DNA from: Methanosarcina sp.
GTDB taxonomy: Archaea > Halobacteriota > Methanosarcinia > Methanosarcinales > Methanosarcinaceae
Length of the DNA: 10,014 bases
Direction of reading: 5' to 3'
Assembly: GCA_017883485.1 (NCBI GenBank)
Contig: JADGNM010000063.1
Coordinates: 1-10,014, forward strand
Shown here: positions 6,493 to 10,014 of the stretch, one piece after another
How positions within the stretch are numbered: position 1 is the first letter of the stretch
Layout of the letters: every line of letters begins with the position of its first letter
Position numbers and translations under genes: made by a program
The notes under the pieces: model-generated
Databases searched by the model: none
What the model saw: only the letters and a program-made list of their open reading frames with translations
What the model was told of the DNA's origin: nothing

Positions 6493-7767
6493 ATGGAAGA
6501 ACCGATAATAGAAGTAAAGCACCTCTCTAAACAGTACAACATTGGGATGGATACAGCATACAAAACTCTATCTGAAAGTTTTACTTTTGCAGTAAGACAC
6601 CCAATGAAGGCACTGATGGACTTTCGCAGGCGAAATGAAACTTTCTGGGCTCTCAAGGACGTGAGTTTCGAGGTCAAGCGAGGAGAAGTCATTGGTATCA
6701 TTGGCAGAAATGGCGCTGGCAAGAGTACACTTCTTAAGATCCTATCACGTATCACCTATCCGACAGAAGGTGAAATCATTTTGAACGGGAGGGTGGGGAG
6801 TCTTCTTGAAGTCGGCACCGGTTTTCACCCAGAACTTTCCGGCCGGGAGAATATTTATTTTAACGGGTCTATACTTGGCATGAAGAAGAGAGAGATAGAC
6901 GAGAAATTTGACGAGATCGTGAAGTTCTCAGGTGTCGAAAAATTCTTGGATACTCCCGTTAAACGTTATTCAAGTGGAATGCAAGTTCGGCTTGCCTTCT
7001 CAGTTGCGGCGAATCTAGAGCCTGAGATTCTTGTAGTAGACGAAGTGCTTGCTGTGGGAGATTCGGTCTTCCAGAAGAAATGTTTAGGGAAAATGAAAGC
7101 TGCATCTGAGAGTGGCAGAACAGTGCTTTTTGTGAGCCACAATATGAATGCAGTTGAAAATTTATGCACAAGAGCAATGCTATTAAATAATGGAAATATT
7201 ATTTGCAATAGTTATGACACAAGGGAAATTATTAGCAAGTATTTAAATATTCATGATCAATCGAATAAAAGTTCCAGTTGGATTAATAATGGTAAAGAAT
7301 TCCTCAATCCCTGGTTCACGCTTGAAAAAATATATTTTACTGATGAGTTTGGAAACATTGTCGATGATGGGCATTTTAATAACAAGTACAATTATTATTA
7401 TAATGTGCATGGCAATATTAGGGAACTGGATCCTGCTTTACAAGTTGGCTATGCTCTATATGATGAAGATAATAATTTGTTGTTTTGGACTAATTTCAAT
7501 GATGATAAAGAGGAAAACTGGCCTAAACTATCAAAAGGTAAATTTTGTTTCTCAGGTTTAATTCCAAAAAGATGCCTAAATGAAGGGTTATATAGAATAG
7601 AGCCGATGGTTTCGATGTATTTTAGTGAATGGATTATCCAACCAGGTGTTAACGCACCTATGTTGTATTTTGAAATAACAGGAGGTCTGAGCGAGTCTCC
7701 GTATTGGCTGACTCGAAGACCTGGGATTTTAGCTCCTTTATTAAAATGGAATGTAAAAAAAGTTTGA
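6493..7767 (+). CDS. wzt: Polysaccharide ABC exporter, ATPase with C-terminal glycan-recognition domain (Wzt type)
   Basis: This 424-residue protein is the ATP-binding subunit partnering Wzm. Residues 1-240 are a standard nucleotide-binding domain: Walker A GRNGAGKST (71-79), the family-specific segment LLEVGTGFHPELSGREN (104-120), ABC signature YSSGMQVRL (159-167), Walker B ILVVDEVLAVGD (179-190) and the H-loop histidine H216 in FVSHNM. Residues from about 250 to 424 form an extra domain rich in aromatic and beta-type sequence (YYYNVHG, VGYALYDEDNN, GLYRIEPMV), matching in position and size the Wzt C-terminal beta-sandwich that binds the exported polysaccharide in bacterial O9a-type systems. 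That assignment is from architecture and weak motifs. The C-terminal half is far more AT-rich than the ATPase half, with an abrupt change near 7140. The protein is cytoplasmic, peripheral to the membrane. Confidence 0.92.
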   Translation: MEEPIIEVKHLSKQYNIGMDTAYKTLSESFTFAVRHPMKALMDFRRRNETFWALKDVSFEVKRGEVIGIIGRNGAGKSTLLKILSRITYPTEGEIILNGRVGSLLEVGTGFHPELSGRENIYFNGSILGMKKREIDEKFDEIVKFSGVEKFLDTPVKRYSSGMQVRLAFSVAANLEPEILVVDEVLAVGDSVFQKKCLGKMKAASESGRTVLFVSHNMNAVENLCTRAMLLNNGNIICNSYDTREIISKYLNIHDQSNKSSSWINNGKEFLNPWFTLEKIYFTDEFGNIVDDGHFNNKYNYYYNVHGNIRELDPALQVGYALYDEDNNLLFWTNFNDDKEENWPKLSKGKFCFSGLIPKRCLNEGLYRIEPMVSMYFSEWIIQPGVNAPMLYFEITGGLSESPYWLTRRPGILAPLLKWNVKKV

Positions 7768-8014
7768 TTGAACACCTTTCCAAAAATGAATATATGTTCT
7801 TAAAATAAGGAATCGTAAAATATAACTTCAAGTTCTCACTTGGGAACGGCTCTATTATCGGTAACAGAAATACTTGAAATTAAATTTTCTTCATTCCTAA
7901 AGAGCACAAATGAACTAAAATAGCTGTATATTAACAGGACTTTCACGGCAATTAGGCAATTTTGGATTTTTATAAGAATTGATAGATTGTGCATAAATAA
8001 TTGGAGACTAGTTT
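7768..8014 (+). other. AT-rich gap between wzt and the methyltransferase
   Basis: This 247-base gap has no complete gene. A short frame at 7809-7868 reads as protein-like, including KFSLGNGSIIGNRNT before a stop; it may be a relic of a lost gene, but I cannot name a family. GTTCTC and GGGAAC at 7832-7847 can form a six-pair hairpin (one G-U) with a four-base loop, not followed by a T tract. A promoter candidate lies near the right end. Confidence 0.45.
7967..7976 (+). promoter_or_regulatory. Candidate TATA box for the methyltransferase-glycosyltransferase unit
   Basis: TTTTTATAAG lies about 40 bases before ATG 8015. A start of transcription about 25 bases downstream, near 8000, would leave a short leader containing the GGAG Shine-Dalgarno at 8003-8006. 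This arrangement and the gap before it suggest a second transcript, separate from the exporter operon. Confidence 0.4.
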
Positions 8015-8665
8015 ATGAAACTTCACCTCGGGTGCGGACAAAGATATCTTGAAGATTATATTAATATAGATTATCCAGCCTCTGAACACAGTGTTCAAGA
8101 AAAATCTGTAGCAGATATTCACGCAGACATTACTCAATTATCTTATCCTGCATCCTCCATAGACGAAGTGCGTCTTCATCATGTTTTTGAGCATTTTACT
8201 CGGCCTGTTGCATGTGGACTTGTATCTGCATGGAGATCCTGGCTTAAGCCCAGAGGCATACTCCATATTGAGGTTCCAGATTTCCGGAGGACAGTTTTTG
8301 TAGTACTGAATCCACTTTCAAGCTCTCGTTCTAAGACTGTTGCAATAAGACATATTTTTGGTTCGCACGAGGCCTCCTGGGCAATACATTGTGAGGGCTG
8401 GACGGCAAGTCAATTGAGTAATTTATTAAAAAGATTGGAATTTGAAATGCTAGAACTAAGAAAAAATTCTTGGAAAGGAACGTACAACTTTGAAGTGATT
8501 GCAAGAAAAAATGACATTGACCTTTCTAAAGTTGAGTCCGAAAAAAGGGTGAAAGACTTTCTCTCAGGGTATCTCGTTGATTCTTCCCAAGGAGAACTGA
8601 AACTCTTGTCAGTATGGATGGATGAGTACAGAAATCAGATAAATAAATGTGAGCACAATGAATAA
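8015..8665 (+). CDS. Small SAM-dependent class I methyltransferase
   Basis: This 216-residue predicted methyltransferase would transfer a methyl group from S-adenosylmethionine, probably to a sugar or lipid-linked glycan given the neighbours. Motif I KLHLGCGQRYL (residues 2-12) forms the SAM-binding loop. NIDYP (17-21) supplies the acidic residue D19 for the ribose. HHVFEHF (55-61) and LKPRGILHIEVPDF (77-90) are the typical later strands of the Methyltransf_11-like group of small 'predicted SAM-dependent methyltransferases' found in polysaccharide loci. There is no membrane segment. GGAG at 8003-8006 supports the ATG at 8015. The 3' end overlaps the glycosyltransferase gene, implying coupled translation. 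The acceptor cannot be read from the sequence. Confidence 0.82.
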   Translation: MKLHLGCGQRYLEDYINIDYPASEHSVQEKSVADIHADITQLSYPASSIDEVRLHHVFEHFTRPVACGLVSAWRSWLKPRGILHIEVPDFRRTVFVVLNPLSSSRSKTVAIRHIFGSHEASWAIHCEGWTASQLSNLLKRLEFEMLELRKNSWKGTYNFEVIARKNDIDLSKVESEKRVKDFLSGYLVDSSQGELKLLSVWMDEYRNQINKCEHNE

Positions 8666-9515
8666 CGTTAGTGTTATAATTCCAACATGGAACCGTGAAC
8701 AAACGTTAGGGAAAGCTATTCAAAGCGCTCTGGAGCAGACTCATCCTCCTTTAGAAGTTTTAGTTTGCGGTGTTGAAGGAACGCCAGATAAAAAAGTTGT
8801 TGAGTCGATTGACGATTCTCGTGTAAGATGGGTAGAAGTGAATCACACTGGACTCCCGGCAACTCCTCGGAACAGAGGAATTCGTGTGAGTCGAGGAGAA
8901 TGGTTAGCGTTTTTGGACAGTGATGATGAATGGCTGCCGGAAAAGCTTGAAAAACAGTTTGAACATATCAATAAAACGAGATGTAATGCCGTTTGTTCAG
9001 ATGCAATACGATATGTACCATCACAAGGGCATATAGGAACAATCGTTAACGGGGATGTCTCGGGGGATTTATTATCGTTCCCTCTACTCATCCATATTAA
9101 TTATGTAATTTGCAGTTCAGTTTTGATTAAGAAAGACATTGTAGAAAAATGCAATGGATTTCCCGAAGATAGAGAGTTAAGAGCTTTGGAAGATTATGCT
9201 ATGTGGTTGCGTGCATCTACATTTACAGATTTTGCTTTTATAAAAGAACCATTACTGATTTATAGGGATGAACCAAAAACGAGTGTGAGAGCTTTTTCTT
9301 CTACAATTTGGGATCAACGAGTTAATGTTCTAAAATCATTCATCTCATGGGCAAATAACTTTGAAGGCGATTCAAATAGCAAAGAGTATCTTGATATGGC
9401 AAAAAGACTACTTTTACGCACTCAAGCCGAAAAAATCTTGCATACTCAAGCCGAAAATGTAAATTATTACTTAAAAGCAATGAATTCGAAAATTAAAAGT
9501 TGGATTAAGAAATGA
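8658..9515 (+). CDS. Family 2 glycosyltransferase
   Basis: This is a GT-A fold glycosyltransferase of about 285 residues, expected to use a nucleotide sugar in the cytoplasm to extend the glycan. It begins with the family strand VSVIIPTWNRE. Counting from the GTG at 8649, PRNRGIRVSRGEWLAFLDSD spans about residues 73-92 and contains the metal-binding DSDD (90-93), followed by EWLPEKLEKQ. A later ED in LRALEDYAMWLRAS is in the position of the catalytic base. The start is either GTG 8649 or ATG 8658; I chose the ATG because it stands directly before the conserved strand. Either way it overlaps the methyltransferase gene by 8-17 bases. It has no transmembrane segments. A 14-base direct repeat near the 3' end encodes TQAE twice. 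Donor and acceptor are unknown. Its stop overlaps the start of the next, broken, glycosyltransferase as ATGA. Confidence 0.88.
   Translation: MNNVSVIIPTWNREQTLGKAIQSALEQTHPPLEVLVCGVEGTPDKKVVESIDDSRVRWVEVNHTGLPATPRNRGIRVSRGEWLAFLDSDDEWLPEKLEKQFEHINKTRCNAVCSDAIRYVPSQGHIGTIVNGDVSGDLLSFPLLIHINYVICSSVLIKKDIVEKCNGFPEDRELRALEDYAMWLRASTFTDFAFIKEPLLIYRDEPKTSVRAFSSTIWDQRVNVLKSFISWANNFEGDSNSKEYLDMAKRLLLRTQAEKILHTQAENVNYYLKAMNSKIKSWIKK
9420..9457 (+). repeat. Short tandem repeat, 24-base period, inside the glycosyltransferase
   Basis: ACTCAAGCCGAAAA occurs at 9420-9433 and again at 9444-9457. It encodes TQAEKILH followed by TQAENVNY, so it reads as an in-frame duplication of an eight-residue helical unit with later drift. 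Confidence 0.6.
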
Positions 9516-9843
9516 GAATTTTACACACCGTTGAATTCTATCATCCCTCGATAAGAGGGGCACAAGAAGTAGTTCGCCAATTTTCCGAAAGGCTGGTTAC
9601 GTTGGGTCATGATGTTACTGTTGTAACAACAAAATTGCCAGAAAGAAATTTTTAAAGTTTTAAATGGTGTCAAGATAGAGGAGTTTAATATTGCAGGAAA
9701 TGCATAGGGGTTTCTCGGGTGAAGTTGAACGTTATAAAAAGTTCCTTCTTGAATCAGATTTTGATATCATAATGAATTATACTGCACAGCAATGGACTAC
9801 TGATTTAACATTTCCTGCTAAGAGAATAGATGTTGCCCAATAA
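9512..9843 (+). pseudogene. GT4-type glycosyltransferase, frameshifted N-terminal remnant
   Basis: The reading frame begins MRILHTVEFYHPSIRGAQEV and continues with FSERLVTLGHDVTVVTTKLP, the N-terminal Rossmann pattern of GT4/GT-B glycosyltransferases (a G-rich loop, then a helix and LGHDVTVVT). It stops after 47 codons at TAA 9653-9655. The cause looks like one extra T in the T5 run at 9649-9653: with four T the frame continues as FKVLNGVKIEEFNIAGNA (9651-9704) until TAG 9705-9707. A second shift then gives RGFSGEVERYKKFLLESDFD and NYTAQQWTTDLTFP, ending at TAA 9841-9843. The pieces are collinear and fit one protein of about 110 residues, so this is one gene with two indels. The C-terminal donor-binding domain is missing. 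Its ATG overlaps the stop of the upstream glycosyltransferase, showing it was once part of the same transcript. Confidence 0.75.
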
Positions 9844-9921
9844 ACGGATTTAGCGGGTTTCCCTTGGGATGGAGCAGAATTTTCAACTTGAATGTGATAT
9901 TTTGAAGGCATCTTATTTTCC
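9844..9921. other. Unassigned junction between the GT4 remnant and the minus-strand ORF
   Basis: These 78 bases cannot be assigned to either neighbour. No recognisable GT4 motif continues here. A minus-strand ATG at 9909-9911 opens a 44-codon frame (MPSKYHIQVENSAPSQGK...), which I cannot identify and which may be chance. This is where the GT4 gene loses its remaining two thirds, so it marks a deletion or insertion boundary. Confidence 0.35.
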
Positions 9922-10014
9922 TTACGCTTTTAATATCTTTTCACCAAATCTCGATTCTAATTCTTTCTTAAATTCTTCTGTTTGAGAATTACATATTTCT
10001 CCTATTTGCTTAAC
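9922..10014 (-). CDS. 3' end of an unidentified minus-strand gene (partial)
   Basis: Read on the minus strand from the right edge, 30 codons end at TAA (9922-9924): VKQIGEICNSQTEEFKKE then LESRFGEKILKA. The charged, lysine/glutamate-rich helical character is protein-like, while the plus-strand frames opposite are rich in F, S, L and N as expected of an antisense shadow. I recognise no family. It could be a chromosomal gene converging on the glycan cluster or the tail of a mobile-element gene that broke the GT4 gene. Only the C-terminus is inside the window. Confidence 0.4.
   Translation of the reverse strand, partial: VKQIGEICNSQTEEFKKELESRFGEKILKA

Noticed and set aside
7449..7775. 108-codon minus-strand ORF opposite wzt
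   Set aside because: It lies wholly antisense to the Wzt C-terminal domain and has no ribosome binding site or motif; the plus-strand frame is continuous with a clear ABC ATPase.
7832..7847. Hairpin GTTCTC-ACTT-GGGAAC as a transcription terminator
   Set aside because: No T tract follows, the stem is only six pairs, and archaeal termination depends mainly on oligo-T.
9860..9990. Plus-strand frame MEQNFQLECDILKASYF... at the right edge
   Set aside because: Its end is antisense to the minus-strand lysine/glutamate-rich frame and becomes rich in F, N, S and L, as expected for a shadow. It shows no glycosyltransferase motif.
1..10014. CRISPR array, tRNA, rRNA or complete insertion sequence
   Set aside because: No regularly spaced repeats, tRNA-like cloverleaf, rRNA-like stretch or transposase motif was recognised on either strand by eye.

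Overview
The window looks like a chromosomal segment of a methanogenic archaeon, most likely Methanosarcina or a close relative. The basis is mixed. The sequence shows TATA-box-like promoters, Shine-Dalgarno sites of the GGTGAT/GAGGT type, AT-rich spacers and an archaeal-type EngB. The genus is a judgement from general resemblance, not from any search. All intact genes lie on the plus strand.

Layout. Positions 3-462 hold a broken C-terminal remnant of a DHH/RecJ-like phosphoesterase (DHHA1 region), whose old stop codon overlaps the start of an intact engB GTPase gene (449-1078). A 435-base non-coding stretch follows, with a probable promoter and a small coding-like remnant. Then comes a surface-glycan cluster: sugar-1-phosphate nucleotidyltransferase (1514-2524), UDP-glucuronate decarboxylase/UDP-xylose synthase (2537-3478), GDP-mannose 4,6-dehydratase gmd (3536-4591), GDP-L-fucose synthase fcl (4612-5550), and the two parts of a Wzm/Wzt-type polysaccharide ABC exporter (5630-6478 and 6493-7767). 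After a 247-base AT-rich gap come a small SAM-dependent methyltransferase (8015-8665), an overlapping family 2 glycosyltransferase (8658-9515), and a frameshifted remnant of a GT4-type glycosyltransferase (9512-9843). The last bases (9922-10014) probably carry the 3' end of an unidentified minus-strand gene.

How the genes work together. The sugar-nucleotide enzymes would supply UDP-xylose and GDP-L-fucose, plus one activated sugar of unknown identity. Glycosyltransferases, some outside the window or degraded, would build a glycan. Wzm/Wzt would export it, with the long C-terminal domain of Wzt probably recognising the finished chain. The methyltransferase may decorate or cap the glycan. Enzymes making UDP-glucuronate and GDP-mannose are absent here and must be encoded elsewhere.

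Most notable observations: base composition changes abruptly inside wzt, between the conserved ATPase domain and the specificity domain, suggesting cassette exchange; and both flanks of the cluster carry gene remnants. I see no CRISPR array, tRNA or rRNA gene, or complete insertion sequence. I do not see a convincing new system; the components belong to known families, though xylose plus fucose plus ABC export is a distinctive combination for an archaeon.
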